64,000 bases of DNA from DATAAP01 sp041690495. GTDB lineage: Bacteria > Pseudomonadota > Alphaproteobacteria > CACIAM-22H2. The position numbers were made by a program, and so were the translations under genes. The stretch is taken from assembly GCA_041690495.1 (NCBI GenBank), contig JAWLHE010000004.1:369089-433088 (forward strand), read 5' to 3'. Shown in pieces: positions 43,679 to 53,069 of the stretch (its first letter is position 1; every line of letters starts with the position of its first letter). The notes beneath the pieces are model-generated. The model had not been told where the DNA came from and ran no database searches. It worked only from the letters and a program-made list of their open reading frames with translations.

Positions 43679-44491
43679 ATGGCCATGGCTACGGCGGCCG
43701 AGCTCGCAGTCGTTCGGGAGACCAGTTCGCAGCAACTGGCCCGCTATCTGTGCTACCTGATCTTCCTGACCGTCGTCTGCGCGGGCTATTGGCATCTCGA
43801 CCTGCCGGTCGAGCGGCTGCCTGCCGGATTGGTCGAGATGGGGGACGTCATCGGCCGGCGGATGTTTCCGCCCGATGTGGAGTACATCCACCGCCAGCTA
43901 ATCCATCCATTCATCGAGACCTTCGCGATGGCGTTCATCGGCACGGTTCTGGGGATCGCGCTGAGCGTGCCGCTCGCGTGGTTCGCCAGCGCCAACATGA
44001 CGCCCTCGCCTCGCGTGCTGTATCCGATCGCCCGCTTCATCCTGGCTGTCGCGCGCTCCGTGCACGAGATCATCTGGGCCATGATCTTCGTCGCCTGCTT
44101 CGGCTTCGGGCCGCTGGCGGGGACGGTCGTGCTGGTCATCAATTTCATCGGGTTTGCCGGCAAGCTGCTGTCCGAGAACGTAGAGGCGGCGGACATGAGG
44201 CCGGTCGAGGCGATTCGCGCCGCGGGCGGCGGCCGTCTGCGCGAGATGGTCCTGGCGGTATATCCCCAGGTCCGGCCGGTGTGGTTCGGCATCTTCATCT
44301 ACGGCTGGGATATCGTCCTGCGCGCCTCCTTCATCCTTGGCCTGGTCGGCGCCGGTGGCGTCGGGGCGGAACTGAACGGCTCGCTCGAGTCGCTGAGATA
44401 CGAGCGCGTCGGCGCGATCCTGATGCTGATCGTCGGCATCGTCGCGCTGACGGAGGTCGCGTCGGTCTATCTGCGGAAGCGCATCACGTAG
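43679..44491 (+). CDS. phnE: Phosphonate-type ABC transporter permease PhnE (second)
   Basis: A 270-residue permease similar to the first in layout (EIIWAMIFVACFGFGPLAGT, LSENVEAADMRPVEAIRAAG) but clearly divergent in sequence, so the duplication is old. It starts four bases after the first permease gene, with TGAGG just upstream. Duplicate permeases of this type are usual in PhnCDE transporters that form hetero-oligomers. Confidence 0.93.
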   Translation: MAMATAAELAVVRETSSQQLARYLCYLIFLTVVCAGYWHLDLPVERLPAGLVEMGDVIGRRMFPPDVEYIHRQLIHPFIETFAMAFIGTVLGIALSVPLAWFASANMTPSPRVLYPIARFILAVARSVHEIIWAMIFVACFGFGPLAGTVVLVINFIGFAGKLLSENVEAADMRPVEAIRAAGGGRLREMVLAVYPQVRPVWFGIFIYGWDIVLRASFILGLVGAGGVGAELNGSLESLRYERVGAILMLIVGIVALTEVASVYLRKRIT

Positions 44492-44502
44492 GAAGCACGG
44501 TC

Positions 44503-45612
<1,110 letters not shown>

Positions 45613-45614
45613 CC

Positions 45615-46466
45615 GTGAGTCCGGCCGCGGCACATGGCGACGCGAAGGAGGACGGATACGACGTCCGCGCACGCCATCCCGACCGCGCGGCGTTCTATCG
45701 GCAATACTGCGACCGCAGCGAGGCAGTCTGGCGGGCCGGACTCGGGCAGCGGGATGTACGATACGGTCCGCATCCGCGCGAGTGCTTGGACTGGTTTCCG
45801 GCCCCGGCGGCGGGCGGGCGGGCACCGGTTCTCGTCTTCGTTCATGGCGGCTTCTGGCATTCCCATGACAAGTCGGAGTTCTCCTTTGTCGCCGTCCCGT
45901 TCCTTGCAGCGGGGATCTCTGTCGCGGCAATCAACTATCCCTTGGTTCCCAGTTCGCGATTGCGCGACATCGTCCGCAGCGTCAGCGCGGCCTGTCGGTG
46001 GTTGCACGATCATGCGGTGTCGATGGGGATCGATCGCGATCGCATCGTGATCGCGGGCCATTCGGCCGGCGCGCATCTCGCGGCCTCGATGGCCGTCTCG
46101 CCGGAGAGGCCCCCTCCCCGTGTGGTTGCCGCCGCGATCTGTATCAGCGGGATATTCGACCTTAGGCCGGTGGTCTCGAGCACGGTCAACCGGCAGATAG
46201 GGCTTAGCCACGCCGATGCCCGCGAGAACAGCCCATTGCTTCAGATCGAGCGAAGCGCGTGCCGCATGGAGCTTGTCGTCGGCGCCGAGGAAAGTGCGGC
46301 GTTTCGAACGCAGACCGCTGCCTTTGCCGCCGCATGGCGGGCATCCGACCAAGACGCCCGCGAAACTTTGGTCGCCGGCGCCCATCACTACAGCATCGTT
46401 CTGGATTTTTCCGACGCCGATGGGATGTCGTTCGGGGCGGCCTTGCGCCTCTTCCGGTCGCTGTGA
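45615..46466 (+). CDS. Alpha/beta hydrolase, kynurenine-formamidase-like esterase
   Basis: A 283-residue serine hydrolase. The oxyanion motif is HGGFWHSHDKSEF (HGGxW), the nucleophile elbow is IAGHSAGAHLAASMA (G-x-S-x-G), and the catalytic acid and histidine are expected in ELVVGAEESAAF and AGAHHYSIVLDF. The HGGxW type is shared by kynurenine formamidases and carboxylesterases. Here it lies in the transporter-oxygenase operon, where hydrolysis of an ester, formyl or acylphosphonate intermediate would fit. The GTG start (45615) is two bases after the ADH stop. The last 79 bp overlap the convergent lysR gene. Confidence 0.82.
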   Translation: MSPAAAHGDAKEDGYDVRARHPDRAAFYRQYCDRSEAVWRAGLGQRDVRYGPHPRECLDWFPAPAAGGRAPVLVFVHGGFWHSHDKSEFSFVAVPFLAAGISVAAINYPLVPSSRLRDIVRSVSAACRWLHDHAVSMGIDRDRIVIAGHSAGAHLAASMAVSPERPPPRVVAAAICISGIFDLRPVVSSTVNRQIGLSHADARENSPLLQIERSACRMELVVGAEESAAFRTQTAAFAAAWRASDQDARETLVAGAHHYSIVLDFSDADGMSFGAALRLFRSL

Positions 46467-47344
46467 TTCAGGCCGCTATTGGACTTGGTCTGATCGGCGG
46501 CCTCGAAGAAAGCGCGGTGCAGTCGGGCGGATTTGCGCTCCTGCAGACAGGCAATGTCGACAATGGTGGACATCTCCGAGTTCGATATGCGGACCGGGCG
46601 CACAAGCCGATGGGGCGGAAGCTCCTCCTCCGAGGCGGCGCCAATGCCGATGCCGCCGACGATCGCCGCCATCAAGCCTTCCCGGCTGCCGATCTCCATC
46701 ACCTGGGAAAGCACAGTGCCCGAGTTTCTCGCTGCCTGCTCGAGAATGCGCCGCGTTTCCGAGCCGGGCTCGCGCATGATCATCGGTTGGCCGGCCAGGT
46801 CCTCGATCCTCACGCGGCGCCGACCCCACCATGGATGGTCGCGCCCCACGACGATGACGATCTCGGGCCGACTGTAGCGCTGGACATGGAACCGCTGAAA
46901 CTCGTGCAGCTCTCCCAGGATCCCGATATCGGCCCGGTAGCTCAGCAGCGCATTCTCGACTTCCAGGGAGTTTCCGAACGTTACCGCCAGCTCCACCTTC
47001 GGATGGCGGCGATGGAAGGCGATCAGGATTCTGGTGACCTGAGCCGGACCAATGGCGGCAATCCGCAGGCGGCCGGCCCGCAGTCCGCCCGCCTCCTTCA
47101 GCAGGTCGACGGCTTCCTCGATATTGGCGGTTGCGAGCTGCGTCAGTGCGAAGAGCATACGCCCGGTCTCGGTCAGGTGTACCCCCCGGCCATGCCGGTA
47201 GAACAGCTCGACGCCGTATAGCTCCTCCAGCGTACTGACCTGGGTCGTGACGGTCGGCTGACTGACATGCAGCATCTCCGCGGCGGCCGTGAAGCTGCCC
47301 GACTTGGCCACCGCGTGGAACGAGCGCATCTGTGTCGGCGTCAT
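46388..47344 (-). CDS. LysR-type regulator, phosphonate-catabolism-associated type
   Basis: A 318-residue activator. The N-terminal winged helix reads TPTQMRSFHAVAKSGSFTAA then AEMLHVSQPTVTTQVSTLEE, which matches the LysR regulators linked to aminoethylphosphonate clusters (TIGR03339-like). The ligand-binding domain has REPGSETRRILEQA and IGSREGLMAAIVGGIGIG. It is divergent from the desaturase gene over 107 bp. The C-terminal 26 codons run antisense into the hydrolase 3' end, and the tail (SDRKRRKAAPNDIPSASEKS) is unusually polar, so it may be an extension of the usual protein. Confidence 0.9.
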   Translation of the reverse strand: MTPTQMRSFHAVAKSGSFTAAAEMLHVSQPTVTTQVSTLEELYGVELFYRHGRGVHLTETGRMLFALTQLATANIEEAVDLLKEAGGLRAGRLRIAAIGPAQVTRILIAFHRRHPKVELAVTFGNSLEVENALLSYRADIGILGELHEFQRFHVQRYSRPEIVIVVGRDHPWWGRRRVRIEDLAGQPMIMREPGSETRRILEQAARNSGTVLSQVMEIGSREGLMAAIVGGIGIGAASEEELPPHRLVRPVRISNSEMSTIVDIACLQERKSARLHRAFFEAADQTKSNSGLNHSDRKRRKAAPNDIPSASEKSRTML

Positions 47345-47354
47345 AGAAACAGGA

Positions 47355-47390
47355 TATAGCTCCTATCTGAGATTTCAATTTGTCTTATAC
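47355..47390. promoter_or_regulatory. Probable LysR operator between lysR and the desaturase gene
   Basis: This 36-bp region matches the phnD upstream site without gaps at 25 of 36 positions. TATAGCT (47355-47361) and ATTTCAATTTGT (47372-47383) are the best-conserved parts, ending in TATA. It lies 10 bp before lysR and about 60 bp before the desaturase start, where a LysR protein would autoregulate and activate the divergent operon. Confidence 0.6.
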
Positions 47391-47451
47391 CTCGCGGCGG
47401 CCTTTTATCGAGACCGGCCCCAATTCAAGGAGCCCATAAAGAGGTGACTTG

Positions 47452-48396
47452 ATGGATGCAGCATTTGGCGCGGCGCATGTCTTGTCCCGCGCGGACCTGA
47501 AGCAGTTCGTGCGCCGCAACGACTCCAGCGGCATTATCTACCTGGCAGGACATTTCAGCCTGCTCGGCCTCACCGGATACGGAGTCTATCTCGCCGGCGC
47601 CACGGCGTGGCTGGTGCCCGCTATGTTTGCGCACGGCGTCGTCATAGCCTTTCTCTTCGCGCCGATGCACGAGACGAGCCACGGCACGGCGTTTCGCAGC
47701 CGGTGGCTGAACGAAGCCGTCTTCCGCGTCATTTCGTTCATCTACATCAGTCCGCCGGTGTTCTTCCGGTACTTCCACGCCGCCCACCATACCTACACTC
47801 AGATTCGCGGCAAGGATCCGGATATCGTGATGCCAGTGCGGCCCACCTGGATCGATTATGTCGTCTATATCTCCACATTCCGTCTGTGGCGACGGAATCT
47901 GACCTGGTTCATCACCCATGCCTTGGGGCGGATGCACGAACATGACCGCTGGTACGTTCCCGAGGACGAATTGCCGCGCGTCTATCGCGAGGCGCGCGTC
48001 ATGCTCGCCCTATACGCGGCGATCGGTGTCACCGCCTACTGGACCGGTACCGTCGCGGTCCTGATGACTTACTGGCTGATTCCGCGCCTGATGGGTGAGC
48101 CGGTAATGCGATGGATTCGCGTTACGGAACACACGGGGTGCGAGGAGGGGCCGGATCTCCGTCGGAACACCCGCACCACACGGTCGAACCCGCTCTTCCG
48201 GGCGCTGTTCTGGAACATGCCCTATCACGCCGAGCACCATCTTTGCCCCGCAGTGCCGTTCCACGCCCTTCGCCGGCTGCACGAGAAAGTCGGACACAAG
48301 CTGCATCCGGTTGGCGAGAGCTATGTTGCTGTTCATCGTTACGTGATTGGAAACGTACTCGTCAGCCGCGGCGCGAAGCAGGAGGGGGCGGCTTAG
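47452..48396 (+). CDS. Desaturase-superfamily di-iron monooxygenase (MocD-like)
   Basis: A 314-residue membrane protein with four hydrophobic stretches and the three histidine boxes of the fatty-acid desaturase / alkane-hydroxylase superfamily. These are H73-x3-H77 (PMHETSHG), H109-x2-H112-H113 (FHAAHHTY) and H259-x2-H262-H263 (YHAEHHLCP). Eight or more histidines hold two irons. It is followed by a Rieske ferredoxin and a ferredoxin reductase, the same order as rhizopine MocD-E-F, in which the system removes an O-methyl group. A lipid desaturase would not normally have such partners. Substrate here is unknown. GAGG precedes ATG 47452. Confidence 0.85.
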   Translation: MDAAFGAAHVLSRADLKQFVRRNDSSGIIYLAGHFSLLGLTGYGVYLAGATAWLVPAMFAHGVVIAFLFAPMHETSHGTAFRSRWLNEAVFRVISFIYISPPVFFRYFHAAHHTYTQIRGKDPDIVMPVRPTWIDYVVYISTFRLWRRNLTWFITHALGRMHEHDRWYVPEDELPRVYREARVMLALYAAIGVTAYWTGTVAVLMTYWLIPRLMGEPVMRWIRVTEHTGCEEGPDLRRNTRTTRSNPLFRALFWNMPYHAEHHLCPAVPFHALRRLHEKVGHKLHPVGESYVAVHRYVIGNVLVSRGAKQEGAA

Positions 48397-48411
48397 CCGC
48401 TGCACCGGCTA

Positions 48412-48762
48412 ATGTCGAACAACTGGGTACGGGTTGCGGCGGTCGACGATATCGAGACGGACGACGTGATCGCGGTCAAGGTCGGCGAGCAGGAAGTTGC
48501 CATATACAACGTCGGCGGCAAGTACTACGCCACCAGCAACATCTGCACGCATCAGTACGCACGACTCTGCGAGGGATTCGTGATCGATGGCGTGATCGAA
48601 TGTCCGCTGCACCAGGGACGGTTCGACATCGCGACGGGCAAGCCGAAGGGCGCGCCGGTCCATGTGCCGCTCTGCACATTTCCGGTGAAGGTCGAAGGGA
48701 CCGACATTCACGTCCTGGTGCAGCCGCAGTCAGCCTCGCAGGGTCAGGAAAGCGAGCGCTAG
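48412..48762 (+). CDS. Rieske-type ferredoxin (MocE-like)
   Basis: A 116-residue soluble [2Fe-2S] carrier. The Rieske ligands are Cys45, His47, Cys64 and His67 (CTHQYARLC, then ECPLHQGRFD). The wider pattern (FDIATGKPKGAPVHVPLCTF) fits ferredoxins that feed oxygenases. It lies 15 bp after the oxygenase gene. Electrons should pass from the reductase encoded next to the di-iron centre of the oxygenase. No strong ribosome site is visible, so it may depend on coupled translation. Confidence 0.95.
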   Translation: MSNNWVRVAAVDDIETDDVIAVKVGEQEVAIYNVGGKYYATSNICTHQYARLCEGFVIDGVIECPLHQGRFDIATGKPKGAPVHVPLCTFPVKVEGTDIHVLVQPQSASQGQESER

Positions 48763-48764
48763 GG

Positions 48765-50024
48765 GTGGCGGGCCAGCCGGAAACCCACGTGATCGTCGGC
48801 GCGGGTCATGCGGGTGGATGCGCCGCACGGGCGCTGCACGAGGCCGGATTTGCCGGCCGTATCTGCTTGGTCGGCGCCGAGCCGTCGCTGCCCTACGAAC
48901 GGCCGCCGCTGTCGAAAGACCTTCTGACCGGGGCGATGCAGCCCGATCAGCTCCTGGTGAATCCCCCGCAGTTCTACGACGAGGCGGGCATCGAGGTCCT
49001 CCGATCGGCCGCTGCCGTGAGCGTGGTGCCCGGCGACCGGGTCGTCGTCCTCGATGACGGCAGCGCCATCAAGTACGATCGGCTGCTGCTCACGACCGGC
49101 GCGCGGCCGCGACGGCTATCTGTTCCCGGTGCCGATCTATCCAACGTGCATTATCTGCGAACGATCGAGGATGCACTAGCGATCAAGGCGCGCTTGACTG
49201 CCGCGGCGCATGTGGCGGTAGTCGGCGGCGGACTGATCGGCCTCGAAATCGCGGCCAGCGCGCGGACAATGGGCGCGCGGGTGACGGTGATCGAGGCGGC
49301 ATCACACCTGATGGGCCGGGTACTGCCGCCCGTAATCTCCCGTGTCATCGAAGGACGTCACAGGGGGCGTGGTGTCGAGATCGTGTTGAACAGTCAGGTT
49401 AACGAGATCGCGCCGGCCGTCGCCGGCAGACTACATGTCACATTCGGTGCATGCGAGATCGAGGCGGATCTGGTCGTCGTGGGCATCGGTATCGAGCCCA
49501 ATGTCGAGCTGGCGCGGGCCGCCGGCCTAACGATCGAGGACGGGATTGTCGTCAACGCGTTCTGCGAGAGCTCGGTGCCTGGGATCTACGCGGCTGGGGA
49601 TGCGGCGTGTTGCTCTCATCCCCTTTCCAAACGACGGCTCCGCCAGGAATCATGGCAGAATGCGCTTGCCCAGGGGCGCGCTGCCGCGCGGTCGATGTGC
49701 GGTCTTCGCGAACCTTATGCCGACCCGCCATATAGCTGGTCGCAGCAATTCGATATGAAAATACAAACCGCCGGTGTCTTCGACGAAGCGGATGAATCGG
49801 TTTTGCGTGGGCGCTACGATCAAAACGGTTTTCTGTCCCTCTTTCTTCGTCAGGGTAAGTTAGTTGGGGCTATCTCGCTGAACCGCCCTAAAGAGCTGCG
49901 TATTGCACAACACTTGATTTCCCGGCAAGCAGATGTCGCCGATCTTGATCTGGGCAATGACGATCTTTCATTGAAAGCCGTTCTGGCGTTGCGGTCCGAC
50001 ACTATGACGGCAGCGCGCAGTTAA
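48765..50024 (+). CDS. FAD-dependent ferredoxin reductase (MocF-like)
   Basis: A 419-residue flavoprotein. The FAD loop is VIVGAGHAGGCAARALHEAG, the NAD(P)H loop VAVVGGGLIGLEIAASARTM, and the FAD-closing motif VPGIYAAGDAACCSHP is near residue 278. The C-terminal domain (SWSQQFDMKIQTAGVFDEAD, DLSLKAVLA) fits oxygenase-coupled ferredoxin reductases such as rubredoxin/putidaredoxin reductases. The GTG start at 48765 is two bases after the ferredoxin stop. It completes the three-part electron chain. Confidence 0.92.
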   Translation: MAGQPETHVIVGAGHAGGCAARALHEAGFAGRICLVGAEPSLPYERPPLSKDLLTGAMQPDQLLVNPPQFYDEAGIEVLRSAAAVSVVPGDRVVVLDDGSAIKYDRLLLTTGARPRRLSVPGADLSNVHYLRTIEDALAIKARLTAAAHVAVVGGGLIGLEIAASARTMGARVTVIEAASHLMGRVLPPVISRVIEGRHRGRGVEIVLNSQVNEIAPAVAGRLHVTFGACEIEADLVVVGIGIEPNVELARAAGLTIEDGIVVNAFCESSVPGIYAAGDAACCSHPLSKRRLRQESWQNALAQGRAAARSMCGLREPYADPPYSWSQQFDMKIQTAGVFDEADESVLRGRYDQNGFLSLFLRQGKLVGAISLNRPKELRIAQHLISRQADVADLDLGNDDLSLKAVLALRSDTMTAARS

Positions 50025-50327
50025 GCAGGGATTCCGGTGCGCGTGCGTTGACACTGCCAATCGACGCCTCAGACGAACGCTCCTCGGAAGGCCGGTCGCT
50101 TAGAGCACGTCCCTCAAAGAGGGACGTTCGTCCCGCTCCTGGAAGGTCGGTCGCTGTCGACAGGTATAACGTCCGCTTCTGGCACATCCCGGAAGTGTCT
50201 ACGTGGCCGCGGGACAGCCGCTTACGGGTCCAAAGGAGACGTGTAGTGGCAAACTCGTTAGATCGAGTGCGAAACTGCAACCGCGCCGGATTGTATCAAC
50301 AGCGCCTAGCCACACGTCACTTTAGCG
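50025..50327. other. Intergenic region holding one copy of a diverged repeat
   Basis: The 303-bp gap between the reductase gene and the convergent RraA-like gene has no supported coding sequence. Its right part (50239-50328) is the first copy of a 90-bp repeat also present at 63369-63458. Confidence 0.5.
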
Positions 50328-50328
50328 T
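50239..50328 (+). repeat. 90-bp diverged intergenic repeat, copy 1
   Basis: An ungapped comparison with 63369-63458 gives 66 of 90 identical bases, mostly transitions otherwise. Conserved blocks include ACGTGT, ACTCGTTAG, ACAGCGC and TCACTTT. In this copy ACGTGT at the left end can pair with ACACGT at 50312-50317. Confidence 0.6.
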
Positions 50329-50831
50329 CAAACAGTTCCGCGGAGCTGAGGCCTGGTTGCCAGCTCGCGTGGCATTCGTTGAAGCGGTGTGTCATCGCTG
50401 TAGATCGTCGAACCCGGTACAAAGACCACACCGCCGAAGCCGACCGGCACGTCCAGCGGGCCCGCGCCCGTCTTCGTGCTCCTGCGCGGGTTCGCGCCGA
50501 GCGCCTTCACGCCAAAGTCGAGCCGCGCCATCGCGGTCGTGTCGCGGATGGCGCCGTTCACGAATATCCCTGACCAGCCATTGGCGGCGCCGAGCCCCGC
50601 TATGACATCGCCGACGAGAGCGCAATGAAGCGAGCCGCCGCCATCGATCACCAAGACAGCGCCCTCTCCCGGTTGGGACAGAGCGCTTTTGATCAGCGCA
50701 CTGTCCTGATGGCACAGAACGGTCCGGATACGGCCGTGGAACCGCGCCCTGGCGCCGAAATTCCGCAGCTGCAGATCGCAGATCTGCACGCTCCCCTCAT
50801 GTGCGTCGACCAGATCGGCAGTCGCGAACAT
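50328..50831 (-). CDS. RraA-like protein (RNase E inhibitor / HMG aldolase family)
   Basis: A 167-residue RraA-fold protein. The wording GDVIAGLGAANGWSGIFVNG, then AIRDTTAMARLDFGVKALGANPRRS, is characteristic, and the arginine-aspartate pair (AIRD) is the magnesium and pyruvate site in the aldolase members. Most of these family members in catabolic clusters are 4-hydroxy-4-methyl-2-oxoglutarate or oxaloacetate lyases, and the position at the end of a catabolic cluster supports that over RNase E control. GAGG before ATG 50831 sets the start; GTG 50840 is possible. Confidence 0.85.
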   Translation of the reverse strand: MFATADLVDAHEGSVQICDLQLRNFGARARFHGRIRTVLCHQDSALIKSALSQPGEGAVLVIDGGGSLHCALVGDVIAGLGAANGWSGIFVNGAIRDTTAMARLDFGVKALGANPRRSTKTGAGPLDVPVGFGGVVFVPGSTIYSDDTPLQRMPRELATRPQLRGTV

Positions 50832-50844
50832 TGATCGCACCTCG

Positions 50845-51477
50845 CTATTGCATCAGCAGCAGGATCAATATGGCGCCCCCCGCCGCGAGTACGCCGGGCC
50901 AGAGCACGAGCCGGTTGTTCGGCGCTACCGCCGCCGGTTCGGCGACGCCAAGCGCAAGTGTCGGTTCGATCGTCCTTTGCACACCGGACTCTTCGACCGC
51001 CGTCGCTTCGGCCGCCGGAGCAGGCTCGCTGGATGGTCCGCCGACGGTCTGCGTGAACTTGGCAAAGAACTGATCGGCCAGTTTTCTCGAAGTCGACTCG
51101 ATCAGTCGTGCGCCGACCTGGGCGAGCTTGCCGCCGACGCTTGCCGCCGCGCGATAGCTGAGAGTCGTCGTCGAAGGGCCGTTCTCGGTCAACCGCACAT
51201 CGGCACCCCCCTTGCCGAAGCCGGCGACACCGCCCTGCCCTTCGCCTGCGATCGTATAGCCGTTCGGCGGATCGAGATTGCTCAGCTGGACGCGCCCGGC
51301 AAACTTCGCGCGGACCGGCCCGACCGCGATCGCCACTTTGGCGGTGAATTCGGTGTCGGAGACCTTCTCGATCGTCTCGCATCCCGGAATGCATTGCCTG
51401 AGGACCAGCGGATCGTTCAGGGCCCGCCAGACCACTTCGCGCGGTGCGGCAATCACATGCTCTCCGGTGATCTGCAT
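50845..51477 (-). CDS. coxG: CoxG-type SRPBCC protein with C-terminal membrane anchor
   Basis: A 210-residue protein with a START/SRPBCC-fold domain over residues 1-150 (QITGEHVIAAPREVVWRALN, CIPGCETIEKVSDTEFTAKV, then SVGGKLAQVGARLIESTSRK). A Pro/Ala-rich linker is followed by a hydrophobic anchor (VLWPGVLAAGGAILILLLM). CoxG recruits molybdenum hydroxylases of the CoxMSL type to the membrane or aids their maturation, which fits the cox-like genes in this operon. It ends 13 bp before the RraA-like gene. Confidence 0.92.
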   Translation of the reverse strand: MQITGEHVIAAPREVVWRALNDPLVLRQCIPGCETIEKVSDTEFTAKVAIAVGPVRAKFAGRVQLSNLDPPNGYTIAGEGQGGVAGFGKGGADVRLTENGPSTTTLSYRAAASVGGKLAQVGARLIESTSRKLADQFFAKFTQTVGGPSSEPAPAAEATAVEESGVQRTIEPTLALGVAEPAAVAPNNRLVLWPGVLAAGGAILILLLMQ

Positions 51478-51509
51478 TCGGCAACTCCCTCCGTTCTACG
51501 CCGCGAGTT

Positions 51510-53069
51510 TCAGACTGCGCAGGCGCCGGCCACGCGGCGATAGTCGGCGATCGCGCGCAATGTGCCCTCCTCCCGGAGGACCGCCTTGACCGATCCGAAC
51601 CGAACGTGCCGGACATCCTCGAGCGCGAGATTCGGTTCGTCCGCGGACAGGCCTTCGACGATCGAGTCGGGGGCGGTCCTTTCGACGATGACGTTCGCGG
51701 CCGGCGCGACCGACCACCGCGGGGCTTCGATCGCCGCCGCCATATCCTGACCGCAGGCCAATGCACGCGCGAGGACCTGCGCGAGGGTCAAGGTCTGCCC
51801 GGCGGCACCGGGCGTCCCGATCGTGGCCACGACGTCGCCGCCGCGCATGACCAGCGCCGGAACGAGCGTGTGGGCCGGCCGCCGCCCCGGCGCCACGCAA
51901 TTGACGCTTCCCGGCGTCGTGTTGAATCCGCGCATTCGGTTGTTGAGCAGGATTCCCGTTCCCGGCACGACCACGCCGGAGGCGAACGGTGCCGAAACGC
52001 TCTGGACCAGCGATACGGCGTTGCCGGCCGAGTCCATGACGACAATGTTCGACGTGTCGCCGGAGCTCGGCGCCGCCGCAGGCGGTTTCGGCGCGACATA
52101 CGGCGCCTCGCGCGTGCGCGCGATGAGATCAATGGCGCGACCGACGGTTTCGCCCGGATCGCCGATCGCTTCCACCGAAATCGACTTGGCCCAGCGCCAC
52201 GTGCGGATCGTCAGTTGCCAGAAGGCGAGCGTCGCCGGATCCATCGCACCGGCTCCGGCCGCCTCGAGCGCCAGCAGCTGCAGCATGAGGACCGTGCCGA
52301 CGGAGTTCGGCGGCATGGTCAGAACATCGTGCCCATAGAACGAAACGCGCAGCGGCTCCTGCCACAGGCTGCGGTGACGGGCGAGATCGTCGGCTGCGAA
52401 ATCGCCGCCCAGCGATCTCATGCCGTCGACAAGATCATGCGCGAGCCGGCCTTCGTAGAACTCGCGGCTGCCGAGGTCGGCGATGCGCGTCAGCGCGCGG
52501 GCAAGATCGCTCTGCACGACCGGCTCGCCCGGCGCAAAATGTCTCCCGCCGGGAAGGAAGAGCCGCGACGCTTCCGGGTCGCGTCGGAGCAGGTCCTCCT
52601 TCTCCTGCGCATTCTCGATCAGTCCTTCATGCGCCGGGAAACCGTCCTCGGCCAGACGGATCGCGGGCTGCAGCAGGTCCCGCAGGGACCGCGTCCCGAA
52701 CCTGCCGAGCGCGTCCTCCCACGCGGCCACGGCGCCCGGGACGGTCGCCGCGCGGATTCCCGTCTGCGGGAGCCCGGCCGCAAAGGCCGACAGCGCCGCG
52801 CCCGAAGGGGCCGCACCGCTTCCGTTCAGCCCATGAATCCGCTTCGTACGTGCCTCGTGAAGGAGAAGATACAGATCGCCTCCGATGCCGCAGGCATAAG
52901 GCAGGACCACCGCCAGGACCGCGGCGCCGGCGATCGCCGCGTCGACGACGTTGCCGCCCTCTTTGAAGACCCGCACCGCCTCCGCGCTGGCGGTCGCATG
53001 TCCGGACGATACGGCAACGGCACGGCCGCGTACGTCCTGTGCCCGCAGCGCCGTGGCCGTGCGATTCAT
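51510..53069 (-). CDS. Gamma-glutamyltransferase-family hydrolase
   Basis: A 519-residue Ntn-hydrolase proenzyme of the GGT family. The autoprocessing and catalytic threonine is expected in SGDTSNIVVMDSAGNAVSLV near residue 345. Other family blocks are GHATASAEAVRVFKEGGNVV then DAAIAGA, LLNNRMRGFN, and GRRPAHTLVPAL. No signal peptide is obvious, so it may be cytoplasmic, which differs from classical periplasmic GGT. In this cluster it could hydrolyse a gamma-glutamyl or other amide intermediate. Its ATG overlaps the ALDH stop as ATGA. Confidence 0.88.
   Translation of the reverse strand: MNRTATALRAQDVRGRAVAVSSGHATASAEAVRVFKEGGNVVDAAIAGAAVLAVVLPYACGIGGDLYLLLHEARTKRIHGLNGSGAAPSGAALSAFAAGLPQTGIRAATVPGAVAAWEDALGRFGTRSLRDLLQPAIRLAEDGFPAHEGLIENAQEKEDLLRRDPEASRLFLPGGRHFAPGEPVVQSDLARALTRIADLGSREFYEGRLAHDLVDGMRSLGGDFAADDLARHRSLWQEPLRVSFYGHDVLTMPPNSVGTVLMLQLLALEAAGAGAMDPATLAFWQLTIRTWRWAKSISVEAIGDPGETVGRAIDLIARTREAPYVAPKPPAAAPSSGDTSNIVVMDSAGNAVSLVQSVSAPFASGVVVPGTGILLNNRMRGFNTTPGSVNCVAPGRRPAHTLVPALVMRGGDVVATIGTPGAAGQTLTLAQVLARALACGQDMAAAIEAPRWSVAPAANVIVERTAPDSIVEGLSADEPNLALEDVRHVRFGSVKAVLREEGTLRAIADYRRVAGACAV

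Noticed and set aside
47452..48396. Lipid fatty-acid desaturase
   Set aside because: The adjacent Rieske ferredoxin and reductase and the transporter context point to a MocD-like oxygenase of a small substrate.
50048..50605. 185-codon plus-strand frame and its similarity to a frame near 63420
   Set aside because: The similarity lies in the 90-bp repeat only, differences are spread over all codon positions, and the rest is antisense to the RraA-like gene.
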